A stretch of 52,508 bases of DNA, from IMG/VR virus record IMGVR_UViG_3300032342_000012, positions 1-52,508 of that record; one strand, given 5' to 3'. The translations under genes were made by a program, and so were the position numbers. The number at the start of each line of letters is the position of its first letter. Within the stretch, counting starts at the first letter, position 1. Below are positions 20,167 to 28,216 of the stretch, one piece after another. The DNA comes from a virus. The notes beneath the pieces were generated by a model. The model saw only the letters and a program-made list of their open reading frames with translations, did not search any database and was not told where the DNA came from.

Positions 20167-20556
20167 TTATCCTTGTTCAAACACGATGTTAAGAGAGAAG
20201 TCATCTATGATATTTAGTTCAATGTAACGTAAACGAGCATCCGTTGTTATCGCGTAATTGTCATAGTCTGGTGTGACACTAAATTCAATCACTTCAACCC
20301 TCGGATCGAATTCAAGCACAGATAACACCTCATCGTGAACGAGTTGTATTGTTTCATCATCGAGAGGATCAAATATAAGATCAGGAATGATTGTACCAAA
20401 AGATGGCATCATTACCCTTTCTCCTTTCCTTGTAAAAATATGGTTTACTAGGTCTCGTTTGACGATTTCTACGTTTGTAACAACAAATTTCCTTGTCGAC
20501 AAGAAGTCCTTTGTCGAAAATCCAACATAGATTGGCTTAATTAGTTCTAGTGCCAT
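20167..20556 (-). CDS. gp25: Baseplate wedge protein gp25 (GPW/gp25 family)
   Basis: The 129 residues fit the gp25/GPW family in length and pattern: an N-terminal strand, then FTRKGERVMMPSFGTIIPDLIFDPLDD, which is the family's E-R...P-x-F-G...D/E-P core, then acidic helices and strands to the C-terminus. gp25 starts wedge assembly and ties the sheath's first ring to the baseplate; the fold is lysozyme-like but is not expected to be enzymatic. It lies between gp5 and gp6. The gene follows gp5 by 29 bases and carries a GATAAATA element upstream. Confidence 0.92.
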   Translation of the reverse strand: MALELIKPIYVGFSTKDFLSTRKFVVTNVEIVKRDLVNHIFTRKGERVMMPSFGTIIPDLIFDPLDDETIQLVHDEVLSVLEFDPRVEVIEFSVTPDYDNYAITTDARLRYIELNIIDDFSLNIVFEQG

Positions 20557-20582
20557 AATAGTACTCTTAGTAGCATGATAAC

Positions 20583-20590
20583 TATTTATC
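20583..20590 (-). promoter_or_regulatory. Candidate late promoter (GATAAATA) upstream of gp25
   Basis: The minus strand reads GATAAATA, one base from the T4 late consensus, 26 bases upstream of the gp25 start. It overlaps the stop codon of gp5 (TAA at 20586-20588), so its sequence is partly fixed by coding. Confidence 0.45.
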
Positions 20591-22001
20591 TATGCCAGTA
20601 TTTCCCACGAACCTTGTCATCTTGGTCAATATTAGGATCGTTGTAGTTGTATTTTGGTGAGTGTGTAAAGTCACTTGCTGTAGGCGATCGACCCCACGGT
20701 TCATGTGATGGAACACGATTGGTCCAAAATGCTGGCTGTTCGGCCGGTGATGCAGCCGGCGCCGCATTGGGACCATTAAGGTGAATTTGTGCACCTGTTT
20801 CAACGATATTACCACTTGCAAAAAGATTCATCTGGCCGTCAGATGTTAGGTGTAGAGTTGATCCAGTTTTGACGTGTATTGCACCTTTTGCTTCTGTAAA
20901 GTTGCTACCATTACAAAATGTTCGAATGTTTCCAGCACTACGAATGTGGATATCATTGTTCGTTTGTATACGTAGTTCGCCTTGAGAAACCATGTGAATT
21001 CCTTCCTTAGCGAACATCCGTATCGTCTTACCAGACGTAAAGTTCATTTCGTTTGTTGAATGAACTGATAGTCTCTTACAGAAGACATCGACGTTTCCAT
21101 CCTGATCAATTTGAACCCAGTTCTCACCTTCAGCGGTGTTAATATAGATTCGTTCGTTTGTGTCGTCTAGGATAATTTGATGTCCAGCAGATGTGCGAAA
21201 TCTCATTCTACAGTTTTCGACCCGATCGTCCATAGAGATAGAATGAAACCCTGGTGTTGTCCACCCATGAGTTAAGGAATCATAGTTTTGACCAGTTACT
21301 TCAGATGGTGTATTTGGATCAATTCTACTTTTTGCATAACCACTCTTTGAATTGATTACGTTACCGTCATCTTCTGTAAACGGAAAGTTATAATCATCAG
21401 GAGATTTTGCAACAACTCCAGGATTAATCTGAAGAATAATCTGATCATTGCCACCAACGCTATGATCAGCACCACGCGTTCTCCATTCGTAGTTTCCTTG
21501 ACGACCACCAAATGCTTTTGACTGATTTTCGTATAATGGTTGGATTGGTTGTTCTTCGCCAGAAAGAGGTCCTTCGGGTTGTCCTTTGTTTGATACGGCT
21601 TGTGATGACGTGTCATAGAGGTAACGACCGTGAGGCATTGTATGGACGGCTGTTTCTGTTGGAAGACATCCAAGCCAAATTCTTTGCATTGGATCAGCAT
21701 TGATGCAAGCAACAAGTACGGAGGAACCAATTTTTGGAATGCTCCAGAACCCATATGCAACGGATCCTAGAGTCGGTTTTTCGTCCGAAGAACCACGAGA
21801 CGCGGTATCAGAACGAACTGTTCCTGCTACCGGCGAAACATATTGACACCAAGGAAGGTCTTCTGTCTTATGATATTGTCGATCGCCGAAAGCTGGAACA
21901 CGAGCTCTTACCCTACCCATTTCGAGAGGATCGTTTGTATCGATAACAACACCAATAGTGATCGTGTGATAGATTAAGTCAATCTTACTTGCTAAGTTCA
22001 T
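20586..22001 (-). CDS. gp5: Central spike/baseplate hub protein gp5 without lysozyme domain (471 aa)
   Basis: Residues about 1-130 form the gp5-type OB-fold: ITIGVVIDTNDPLEMGRVRARVPAFG and PKIGSSVLVACINADPMQRIW. The middle part leads to FRTSAGHQIILDDTNERIYI, and residues about 300-410 form a row of 8-residue beta-helix repeats (EMNFTSGKTIRMFAKEG, ELRIQTNNDIHIRSAG), the membrane-piercing needle of T4 gp5. The lysozyme domain that T4 gp5 carries between these parts is absent: I see no E...D...T lysozyme motif, and the length fits a version without it. Cyanophage gp5 proteins are similar in this respect. The ribosome site is GAGAGG. It overlaps the upstream oxygenase-like gene by 4 bases. Confidence 0.88.
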   Translation of the reverse strand: MNLASKIDLIYHTITIGVVIDTNDPLEMGRVRARVPAFGDRQYHKTEDLPWCQYVSPVAGTVRSDTASRGSSDEKPTLGSVAYGFWSIPKIGSSVLVACINADPMQRIWLGCLPTETAVHTMPHGRYLYDTSSQAVSNKGQPEGPLSGEEQPIQPLYENQSKAFGGRQGNYEWRTRGADHSVGGNDQIILQINPGVVAKSPDDYNFPFTEDDGNVINSKSGYAKSRIDPNTPSEVTGQNYDSLTHGWTTPGFHSISMDDRVENCRMRFRTSAGHQIILDDTNERIYINTAEGENWVQIDQDGNVDVFCKRLSVHSTNEMNFTSGKTIRMFAKEGIHMVSQGELRIQTNNDIHIRSAGNIRTFCNGSNFTEAKGAIHVKTGSTLHLTSDGQMNLFASGNIVETGAQIHLNGPNAAPAASPAEQPAFWTNRVPSHEPWGRSPTASDFTHSPKYNYNDPNIDQDDKVRGKYWHR

Positions 22002-22654
22002 GTAACCTCTCTAAACCACGTCCTGTAATCACCTGTAAATAGTCCAGGATTGTGCAGATATGGCATTTCGGTTGTCATCTGAAGACGTACCTGAAATAGG
22101 TCACCAGCAAGTATTTGCGTTGTCACATTGATAAAATGGGGAAGACTTGGGTAGATAATTAGTGTTCCTCGTTGAGGATTAAATCCAAAACCATATTGTG
22201 GGAACTCAAGTTTACCGCCAAACACTTCAAAATCTCCATCAAATGGAACTTGACTTTGATAGTCACAAAGGAATAGGACCATAGTGAAATCTCTATCTTT
22301 TGTTTTTACCCATTTCTTTCTAAGGTATGAAGAATTTTCACATACAAAGTTACTATTGTTACACCCTTCGGGGTACCACTCAATTTGTAGGTCATTTATT
22401 GAACGGTACTTGACGTTAAAGTGGTTTTCAATTTTAGGAACGATCTCGGTTTTGATTCGTTCGCAAATAAGGTCTTCAACAGCGTCATGCATTTTTTTCA
22501 TCATGATCGGCTTTCCGTCCTTATCTACGTTAGGATCGAATGTGTCATCGTACGTTAGTGCAATAATATGTTCACACAATAATGGTGAGATGAAATCCTG
22601 TACGATAAAAAATGGCGACTTGGGTGGTAATGGTGGTAACGGACTACCTTGCAT
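21998..22654 (-). CDS. 2OG-Fe(II) oxygenase-like protein, metal motif incomplete (218 aa)
   Basis: The protein has the layout of phage prolyl-4-hydroxylase-like 2OG-Fe(II) oxygenases: an N-terminal helical part with a conserved-looking F-I-V-Q-D-F-I-S-P start, IEWYPEGCN, FTMVLFLCDYQ, GGKLEFPQYGFGFNPQRGTLIIYPS and a final H173-F-I-N-V-T followed by GDLFQVRLQ. The second histidine and the Arg that binds 2-oxoglutarate are present. The first metal pair H-x-D, expected soon after WYPEG, is not there; the region reads SNFVCENSSY. The protein may therefore be a non-catalytic relative. It overlaps gp5 by ATGA and has a perfect AGGAGG ribosome site, so it is made with the baseplate proteins. Substrate is unknown. 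Confidence 0.7.
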   Translation of the reverse strand: MQGSPLPPLPPKSPFFIVQDFISPLLCEHIIALTYDDTFDPNVDKDGKPIMMKKMHDAVEDLICERIKTEIVPKIENHFNVKYRSINDLQIEWYPEGCNNSNFVCENSSYLRKKWVKTKDRDFTMVLFLCDYQSQVPFDGDFEVFGGKLEFPQYGFGFNPQRGTLIIYPSLPHFINVTTQILAGDLFQVRLQMTTEMPYLHNPGLFTGDYRTWFREVT

Positions 22655-22701
22655 CTTATATGTCCTCCTATTATAGAGGTATATATCACAGGGTTATCTG
22701 T

Positions 22702-23736
22702 TTACTTTTCCATCAATTTAAGGAGAAGGCGGACAACTTCTTCATTTGTGGTTTTAGGCTCTTCATATTCAATGGGTGTGAATTCAATCAATATATTGTT
22801 GAGTGATTGCCAGTCGAATGATTCCATTTTTGGATCAATGAGGAATTTTCCCTTCTTAAGAAGGTTCATTCCAATTAACAATGGATCTTCCATGTTTGAC
22901 CGATCGTTGAGATTGAACATAATATCCTCATGCAATTCGTCCTTGATTTTAACGTTGAACGTTATGACAGGTCGTTGGTTAACTCCACCATCAGCTGATG
23001 CTATTGCCTGATAGTCAACAACGGGAACTGTATAACGACGGTCGTTAAAAATGAATGATACGAGGTCAGCGTTTTCTGTTGATAGCGGATCTGGTCGAAT
23101 ACGTAGTTCTTCTGCATGGAGAGAACAGTATGTAGCACCTGTATCAACCTTCCCAACAATTGGCATGTTTTGGTTGAATCCGATTATAGTGACTTCAATT
23201 GTTGAGCCAATTGTACGTGCATCGTAATCGGTCTTAACCTTATTAACACGATCAGATTCTTTTTCGGTTTGTTGATTAAGTGGCTGTTCCTCATCTTGTT
23301 GTCCAAAGGGATTTGATGGATCGAAATTCATCGATGGAGTACCGTGTTGACCACTAGCATCGATGACACCATTTACAGACGTTTCTTTTCCTGTAGGTAC
23401 TCTCTGTGTTGGTTGTATCTGAGGACTATTGGGTGTACCATGAAGACTGTTACTATATGCCATAGATTGTGGCAAAGTAATAATTCCACTAGGTGCAATT
23501 TGTCCTTTCTTATTAAGGCCCCAGACAAATACGAGACTGTGGTCGGTTGGTGTCCTTTCGTCAGGACTATAAACGATAGTTGGTTTGAATTTATCGTTGT
23601 ACATCGATCGAACATTGTTTGTTCGATCGGCAAAGAAGTTGTATGTTATCTCACCAATTGATAGACGGTCAGGAAATGAAGAAACCTTACCTGAGAGGAA
23701 TGTTCGTTCTAGTGTTTTGACGTCATCAAATTTCAT
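22702..23736 (-). CDS. Retropepsin-like aspartic protease (RimB/PF05618-like) with long N-terminal region
   Basis: Residues 190-300 match the family once called ATP-dependent zinc proteases, now seen as retropepsin-like: PIVGKVDTGATYCSLHA with D198-T-G, then RPVITFNVKIKD and FNLNDRSNMEDPLLIGMNLL. The single D-T-G implies a dimer for activity. Residues 1-90 are a separate domain, and about 95-165 are a Gln/Pro/Ser-rich linker, both absent from short family members. It lies among virion genes behind a late promoter, so it may process or be part of the particle; this is inference. The start has AGGAC as ribosome site. Confidence 0.75.
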   Translation of the reverse strand: MKFDDVKTLERTFLSGKVSSFPDRLSIGEITYNFFADRTNNVRSMYNDKFKPTIVYSPDERTPTDHSLVFVWGLNKKGQIAPSGIITLPQSMAYSNSLHGTPNSPQIQPTQRVPTGKETSVNGVIDASGQHGTPSMNFDPSNPFGQQDEEQPLNQQTEKESDRVNKVKTDYDARTIGSTIEVTIIGFNQNMPIVGKVDTGATYCSLHAEELRIRPDPLSTENADLVSFIFNDRRYTVPVVDYQAIASADGGVNQRPVITFNVKIKDELHEDIMFNLNDRSNMEDPLLIGMNLLKKGKFLIDPKMESFDWQSLNNILIEFTPIEYEEPKTTNEEVVRLLLKLMEK

Positions 23737-23757
23737 ATCGAATGTCCTGTTTATTGT

Positions 23758-23765
23758 TATTTATA
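23758..23765 (-). promoter_or_regulatory. T4-type late promoter (TATAAATA)
   Basis: The minus strand reads TATAAATA, 22 bases upstream of the retropepsin-like gene start at 23736. It overlaps the last codons of the preceding nuclease gene. Confidence 0.6.
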
Positions 23766-24417
23766 CGAACTTTTGATAGAACTCTTTGATCCGTAATGTC
23801 AAAGGAACAATATATGGCTGAATTGACTTCTTAAACACCAACGGTAGTCCCTTTTCGACTGTAATCAGAGTGACAATTTGTGGTATTTCAATCTGGGTAC
23901 GTTCTGCAAATGCAAGACAGTAGAATGTTTCCTGTAAGTAATAGTCTTCAACCATCCAAGTGTGCTTCATGTTTGTTGATGATTTAAAATCAATGATTGA
24001 TGGGACACCAGCAAAATCAGCAATACAATCGACTCGCCCAGCCACTTGAAGAACGTCACTATATAGAGACTTTTCTTGGAGGTAGATATTATCAATCTTG
24101 TCGATGTATATCTTCAATTGATTGAATAGTTTGACAGTTGAATTGTCGTGGTCCCTTGTTGGATTTTCTTCGTTGTTAAGATACCGTTCAGCAACTTCGT
24201 GAACAGCTGTACCGCGCTTAGCAGCACGTTCCATCTCTTTGTCGGCCTTTTGATGACCAAGAGAGTTCCTCCATTCAACAAGGTACGGTTTTTCTTTTGC
24301 ACCAAGAACGGTTGTTATTGAAGGATAGTACTGACCATCAGGGGTTAGATACCACCTTTGTTTATTTGTCATTGTTGCCGGTAGGTTTGGAACACTAACG
24401 GGCTTGTGTGTAAACAT
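23761..24417 (-). CDS. PD-(D/E)XK nuclease, RecB/Cas4-like (218 aa)
   Basis: The nuclease core is readable: H73 in GTAVHEVAERYL, GRVDCIADF with D130, IIDFKSS with D143 and K145, then a helix with Q162 (YYLQETFYCLAFA). This H...D...DxK...Q order is that of the RecB/Cas4 group of PD-(D/E)XK nucleases. T4-like phages of marine hosts carry similar stand-alone exonucleases, probably for recombination or DNA degradation. The gene start overlaps the stop of the coiled-coil gene upstream (TAATG). A second possible start is Met16 (MTNKQRWYL). No iron-sulfur cysteine cluster is seen, unlike Cas4. Confidence 0.8.
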   Translation of the reverse strand: MFTHKPVSVPNLPATMTNKQRWYLTPDGQYYPSITTVLGAKEKPYLVEWRNSLGHQKADKEMERAAKRGTAVHEVAERYLNNEENPTRDHDNSTVKLFNQLKIYIDKIDNIYLQEKSLYSDVLQVAGRVDCIADFAGVPSIIDFKSSTNMKHTWMVEDYYLQETFYCLAFAERTQIEIPQIVTLITVEKGLPLVFKKSIQPYIVPLTLRIKEFYQKFV

Positions 24418-24752
24418 TATGGGAAAGATGCTTTTCCTGGAGCTTGTTGTCCTTGAAAGCCTGTTTGAGCTGTCTGAGCTGGTTGTGTACCTGGTTTTTG
24501 ATTTGCTGCTTTGTCATTCTTGGCTTGCTCTGCATTGACTCTCTTTTGTTCAGCAGCTTGTTTCTGCGTTAGTGACATAACAGTACGTTGTAACTGAACG
24601 TTTTTGTCATCGTATTTCTTTGTATCACGAGCCTTTTGTGCAAGAGTAATAGCCTGTTGATTTTTTATCTGTGCAAGTTGTGTATCCAATTGACCAAGTT
24701 GATCTTGCTCCATCAGATCGAGATATTGTTTGAATGTTAGTTTATTGAACAT
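24417..24752 (-). CDS. Unknown coiled-coil protein with a capsid-targeting-like N-terminus (111 aa)
   Basis: Residues about 20-85 are rich in Gln, Lys and Ala with heptad-like spacing (LGQLDTQLAQIKNQQAITLA), so a coiled coil is likely; the C-terminus is a Gln/Pro/Gly-rich tail. The start, LTFKQYLDLMEQ, resembles the short capsid targeting sequence of T4 internal head proteins (which begin K-T-Y-Q-E-F-I). A prohead core or internal protein is thus possible but unproven. It is coupled by TAATG overlaps to the genes on both sides. I do not recognise a family. Confidence 0.6.
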   Translation of the reverse strand: MFNKLTFKQYLDLMEQDQLGQLDTQLAQIKNQQAITLAQKARDTKKYDDKNVQLQRTVMSLTQKQAAEQKRVNAEQAKNDKAANQKPGTQPAQTAQTGFQGQQAPGKASFP

Positions 24753-26050
24753 TACCTATCCCAATTGTTTTCAACGCGACGTCTTTTGTCTTCTTCGTGC
24801 CATTCACTTTCTTGTTTGGCATAATCGAATGTCCCATTTGTTACACCTTGTGGAAGACGTTGGTTATGCTCACTGACAGTATCATTCAGCCAATCTTGAA
24901 GTTCTTCATAAGTCCTAACCATTGTAACAAAATCATCTTCTGAGTTCCTAAAAGCGCCGTTATTACGAATTGGATATACAATAATTATCTCACCTGGATT
25001 TGTATCAACCCAAACTGTATAATGTGGATTCGACCAAAGACCTATTCCGCCATTTTCTTCCCAACCATCGCCATCAAGTTGTCGATCAACACCACTATAC
25101 TGGCGATATCCTTCACCAAACATTCCCTGAACCATTCCATCTTCTGTTTCACGTGCTTGATCGTGACGGTACTTAGCCAACATTGTAAGTTTTCTTGCTT
25201 CTTTCTGGTCTTCCTTCTTCTGACGGTAGTACGCTTCAGCATCGAGAACTTCTTGTTCGGAACGAACTTTCTGTGTAGCAATCTGTGCGGTGTATTCAGC
25301 TTCTTTTGCGCGCGCCTCAGCAGCCTTAGCATCAGCTTCAGCCTTACGTGCTTCTGCATCGGACTTGAGCATGTCAATCACTTTATTAAGTGCAGACTTA
25401 ACACCTTCATCGGGACTTGGAGCCATTGCTCCCTCATCGCCAGGTGGAACTTCGTCCATGCCCTCTAAATCTGGTAGCTCTCCTTCATCACCACCCTCAA
25501 CATCTCCCTCACCCCCAGCTGGAAGTTCCTCTTCTTGATCTTCAGCAATATTTGGCCATTCAGTGTGAACAATGTCAAACCGGTTGTGAAGGTTAAACAG
25601 AAGTTCTGCAATCTCCGCAGAAGTGTTAACTGCGTCCTCTAATTGTGATGACACAGCTTGTTGAAAGTCATTAGCTTGTTCTGGACGAACGTAGACTTTT
25701 ACGATATTGCCCTGGTCATCTTGAAGACCGAAAGCAATTGTATTTTGTTGAAAGTCCATTTTCTTCTCAGCAGCCCGCATCTTTCCCTCTACATCAGCAG
25801 GAGAGAACATATTTTGTGCGTATTCGTTAAGAAGACCTGTAAGGAAACTTTGACGAAGCGATAGTTTGTTAAGAACGTCGTTTGCCTCGTTTTTGTATTT
25901 GATTACAGGAATACCAGCAACTTTCTGGCGACGACGGATTCCAGTGGACCCCTTGAGAAGACGAGAAGGAACAGCAGCGACAGCACCACCACCTACAGCA
26001 CCACCAGCACCACCAGCAGCACTCTCTTTAATTTTGTTTCGTTGTGTCAT
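24752..26050 (-). CDS. Unknown protein with acidic linker and long coiled coil, possibly virion or head-core (432 aa)
   Basis: The N-terminus is Gly/Ala-rich (AAGGAGGAVGGGAVAAVPSR), then basic. Residues about 55-165 look globular. Residues about 170-215 form an acidic Glu/Gly/Pro linker (EEELPAGGEGDVEGGDEGEL). Residues about 225-300 are a charged, Ala/Glu/Lys-rich helix typical of a coiled coil. Residues about 320-400 form a small domain with GLWSNPHYTVWVDTN and FVTMVRTYEELQDWLND. The ribosome site is TGAGG and an AATAAATA element lies 24 bases upstream. The arrangement would suit a scaffold or internal virion protein, but I recognise no family. Confidence 0.6.
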   Translation of the reverse strand: MTQRNKIKESAAGGAGGAVGGGAVAAVPSRLLKGSTGIRRRQKVAGIPVIKYKNEANDVLNKLSLRQSFLTGLLNEYAQNMFSPADVEGKMRAAEKKMDFQQNTIAFGLQDDQGNIVKVYVRPEQANDFQQAVSSQLEDAVNTSAEIAELLFNLHNRFDIVHTEWPNIAEDQEEELPAGGEGDVEGGDEGELPDLEGMDEVPPGDEGAMAPSPDEGVKSALNKVIDMLKSDAEARKAEADAKAAEARAKEAEYTAQIATQKVRSEQEVLDAEAYYRQKKEDQKEARKLTMLAKYRHDQARETEDGMVQGMFGEGYRQYSGVDRQLDGDGWEENGGIGLWSNPHYTVWVDTNPGEIIIVYPIRNNGAFRNSEDDFVTMVRTYEELQDWLNDTVSEHNQRLPQGVTNGTFDYAKQESEWHEEDKRRRVENNWDR

Positions 26051-26073
26051 AACAAACCTCAGTGTGTTTAGAG

Positions 26074-26081
26074 TATTTATT
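26074..26081 (-). promoter_or_regulatory. Candidate late promoter (AATAAATA)
   Basis: The minus strand reads AATAAATA, one base from the late consensus, 24 bases upstream of the 432-aa gene and inside the 57-base gap to the next gene. It would be the first late element of the structural block. Confidence 0.45.
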
Positions 26082-26107
26082 GTGACACAACGATTTATTG
26101 CACAAGA

Positions 26108-26578
26108 TTATTCTTTGTCCCAAGGCCAGGAAATTGACTCATCATCTTCGTCTTCGTCATCTTCGCCATCAGACCAATCTTCATCAGAATCTTCATCAGA
26201 ATCTTCATCAGAATCTTCATCATCTTCATCATCCATGAAAATGATGTCATCGACTTCCCAGATTCCGTAAATATTGAATGTTTTCCATTGAACTTCGATC
26301 GATTCGTTAAAGGTATGATCAACGAAATCTTCGAATGTGAACATTGAAGACATATGGTCCTTAACGTACTGAGCATACTCAGTAACATAATGTTCCATTT
26401 CTGCAACAGCGACTTCGTCATAGTCGTCACCAGAGACATCAATAGCTCTGATATATTCTTTAGGAATAGCAACAGGAACGATAAATCGTTCTACGATATC
26501 GCAATTCTTTTTTTCGTACTCAATCGCTACTGCGTGTCCTACCTCAAGTTTGACTTCATCGTCCTCATAATTAGCCAT
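26108..26578 (-). CDS. Unknown acidic protein with Asp/Glu repeat tail (156 aa)
   Basis: Residues 1-115 look globular (VAIEYEKKNCDIVERFIVPV, FTFEDFVDHTFNESIEVQW). Residues 117-150 are almost only Asp, Glu and Ser, with three DEDS units encoded by a 12-base tandem repeat, and the protein ends in WPWDKE. Such tails can mimic DNA or bind basic proteins; here that is speculation. It overlaps the 88-aa gene by 8 bases and has AAGGAAG as ribosome site, so it belongs to the helicase operon. No family recognised. Confidence 0.65.
   Translation of the reverse strand: MANYEDDEVKLEVGHAVAIEYEKKNCDIVERFIVPVAIPKEYIRAIDVSGDDYDEVAVAEMEHYVTEYAQYVKDHMSSMFTFEDFVDHTFNESIEVQWKTFNIYGIWEVDDIIFMDDEDDEDSDEDSDEDSDEDWSDGEDDEDEDDESISWPWDKE
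26177..26221. repeat. 12-base tandem repeat in the acidic tail gene
   Basis: The unit ATCTTCATCAGA occurs three times in a row (26177-26212), followed by a partial fourth unit. Translated on the minus strand it gives Ser-Asp-Glu-Asp units. The copies are identical at DNA level, which points to recent slippage. Confidence 0.85.
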
Positions 26579-26837
26579 TTGCAGCTTCCTTTTCAGTTGT
26601 TTGTGTTGCTGCGGTCTTTACGACCTCAGCAACGTGTTGACGAACAGCATTAATAATTGACTGTGCGAGTGTCTGCATTGCTGCGTCTGCAATGACGTGC
26701 TCATCTTGAGCATTTTGCTTTCGTTGAGTTGTTTCTTCGTACAGTTCAACTAGTTTTTTAACATTATCTGGAAGATTGACAATATCATGTTCAACATTAT
26801 CGACTCCAATTTTTGTTATTGGTTCTACCTTTTTCAT
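26571..26837 (-). CDS. Small helical protein, DUF6447-like (88 aa)
   Basis: The opening, ITKIGVDNVEHDIVNLPDNVKKLVELYEE, resembles a small family common in T4-like phages of marine bacteria, in which a short beta hairpin (V-D-x-x-E-x-D) is followed by L-S-D-x-x-K-x-L and a helix. The rest is Ala/Gln/Thr-rich and helical. Function is unknown. The gene overlaps the helicase gene by 4 bases (ATGA) and has AAGGAGAAG as ribosome site, so it is translated together with the helicase. Confidence 0.6.
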   Translation of the reverse strand: MKKVEPITKIGVDNVEHDIVNLPDNVKKLVELYEETTQRKQNAQDEHVIADAAMQTLAQSIINAVRQHVAEVVKTAATQTTEKEAANG

Positions 26838-28165
26838 TTCTTCTCCTTATCTCCAAACATATCAAGTAGTTGTATTTGCTTTGTTGGAGTATTATCAGTT
26901 TTATTTACTTTTGGGTCTTTGTTTGATGGATTGGGTTTCGTGTTAAGTTTTAATCCTTGAGAACCGTCATTGCGGTTCTCAATTCGTAACGTTCTCAACC
27001 ACGTCAAATAGACAACCCTACCCGTTCCTTCACTGTTTCTTGTCTTACCAAACTGTAATGCTATTTCACCAGCTGCTCTCATTGATTCTGTTCTAAGAAT
27101 TGTCACAAGAACGTCTGTTGTGTTAATCTTACTAATACCACCAGCAATGTGACTGTGATCATGTGTCGTTGCCTTAACAGATTCTCTATTTAACTGTGAA
27201 GCTGTAATTCCAATCATATCATAGTCAACAAGAATCTCACGAAGTTCTTCTGATGAGTGTTTGTCCTTTGTAAAAAAATCACCAGCATTGACGTGTTCGT
27301 CTGGCGACATTAGGTCAAGATAGTCGACAATTAAAACATCAGGAATATAACCACGTTTAAGTTCAAACTCTTTAAGAAACGACCTAATATGTGATGGTTT
27401 TGTTGACGAAGGCATCTTCTCGATGACCAGCCGAAGAGAATCCTTCATCTGTCGTATCTTTTCCATTGCCTCCGTCATTCTTGTCATCATTTGGAATGAC
27501 GGTATTCCTGTTGCTATCGAGGTTGTCCTCTTATAAACCACGGGTACACCAAGTTCAAGAGTGATGTAAAGAACCTTCAATCCTTGTTCAGCATATCGAA
27601 CAGCAAGGTTTGTTAGAACAACAGATTTTCCAGCACCGGAATTACCTGCAACAATTAGAAGTTCTTGTCTGTTTAGACCTCCTTCAAGGATCTCATCAAA
27701 CTCTGTCCAAAGAGTTGGATATGGTTTGTACGATTCAAACGTCTTGGTTAGATAGCTTGCGTCTTCTGTAAAGTCGACACCAGCATTTCTATGTAAAGAT
27801 ACAAGTAACGCATCTGAAATTAGTGAACGGATCTTACCATAATCGCCCTTTTCTAGGTACGCTGGAGAAGCGAAGATTGCTTCTTCGATTGCACAATCAC
27901 GACAGAACGTTTCAATCTCTGTAGCACAATAATCAATTTGGTCACGAGTTAATATGTGCTTTGTTAACTTGACATCCGTTTCGGCAAAAATCTGTTCAAG
28001 TGATGGAACTGTACTGTAATCTTTATAGTACTTTTCTATAAACTTGACAATGTTGCGAAATTCAGGATTGAAGTATTGAGGTCTAACAATACCAAGACAT
28101 AGTGCATAAACATCTGGTGATGATATTAGATACTCTATAAGTAGTTTTTGCTTTTCTGACTGCAT
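26834..28165 (-). CDS. gp41: Replicative DNA helicase, T4 gp41/DnaB family (443 aa)
   Basis: This is a RecA-fold helicase that would unwind DNA ahead of the phage fork and work with primase. Walker A is GNSGAGKS at residues 174-181 and Walker B is LIVDYLDL at 278-285; the following region has ITASQLNRE and the Arg-finger neighbourhood GKTRNSEGTGRV. The N-terminal helical domain (about 1-140) begins LLIEYLISSPDVYALCLGIV, as in DnaB-type proteins. Length is close to T4 gp41 (475 aa). A good sigma70-like promoter lies just upstream (28188-28216), so the gene is probably early. The gp61-like primase partner is encoded far away at 42712-43734. Confidence 0.92.
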   Translation of the reverse strand: MQSEKQKLLIEYLISSPDVYALCLGIVRPQYFNPEFRNIVKFIEKYYKDYSTVPSLEQIFAETDVKLTKHILTRDQIDYCATEIETFCRDCAIEEAIFASPAYLEKGDYGKIRSLISDALLVSLHRNAGVDFTEDASYLTKTFESYKPYPTLWTEFDEILEGGLNRQELLIVAGNSGAGKSVVLTNLAVRYAEQGLKVLYITLELGVPVVYKRTTSIATGIPSFQMMTRMTEAMEKIRQMKDSLRLVIEKMPSSTKPSHIRSFLKEFELKRGYIPDVLIVDYLDLMSPDEHVNAGDFFTKDKHSSEELREILVDYDMIGITASQLNRESVKATTHDHSHIAGGISKINTTDVLVTILRTESMRAAGEIALQFGKTRNSEGTGRVVYLTWLRTLRIENRNDGSQGLKLNTKPNPSNKDPKVNKTDNTPTKQIQLLDMFGDKEKK

Positions 28166-28187
28166 ATTACTCCTACCGTAATTAGAT

Positions 28188-28216
28188 ATTATACGATAGA
28201 ATCTTTTGGGTTACAA
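28188..28216 (-). promoter_or_regulatory. Sigma70-type promoter for the helicase operon
   Basis: On the minus strand, TTGTAA (28211-28216) and TATAAT (28188-28193) are separated by exactly 17 bases. The -10 box is a perfect match. It lies 23 bases upstream of the helicase start codon and overlaps the stop of the preceding gene. Confidence 0.65.

Noticed and set aside
20586-22001. T4 lysozyme domain in gp5
   Set aside because: I looked for it between the OB fold and the beta-helix; the catalytic pattern is absent and the length leaves no room.
22671-22700. TATAAT-like box upstream of the oxygenase-like gene as a sigma70 promoter
   Set aside because: The matching -35 at 17 bases is GATAAC, a poor fit; the box overlaps the AGGAGG ribosome site and may be chance.
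25022-25538. Plus-strand frames rich in Phe/Ser/Cys opposite the 432-aa gene
   Set aside because: They are shadows of the Glu/Lys/Ala-rich coiled-coil coding strand and have no ribosome site.
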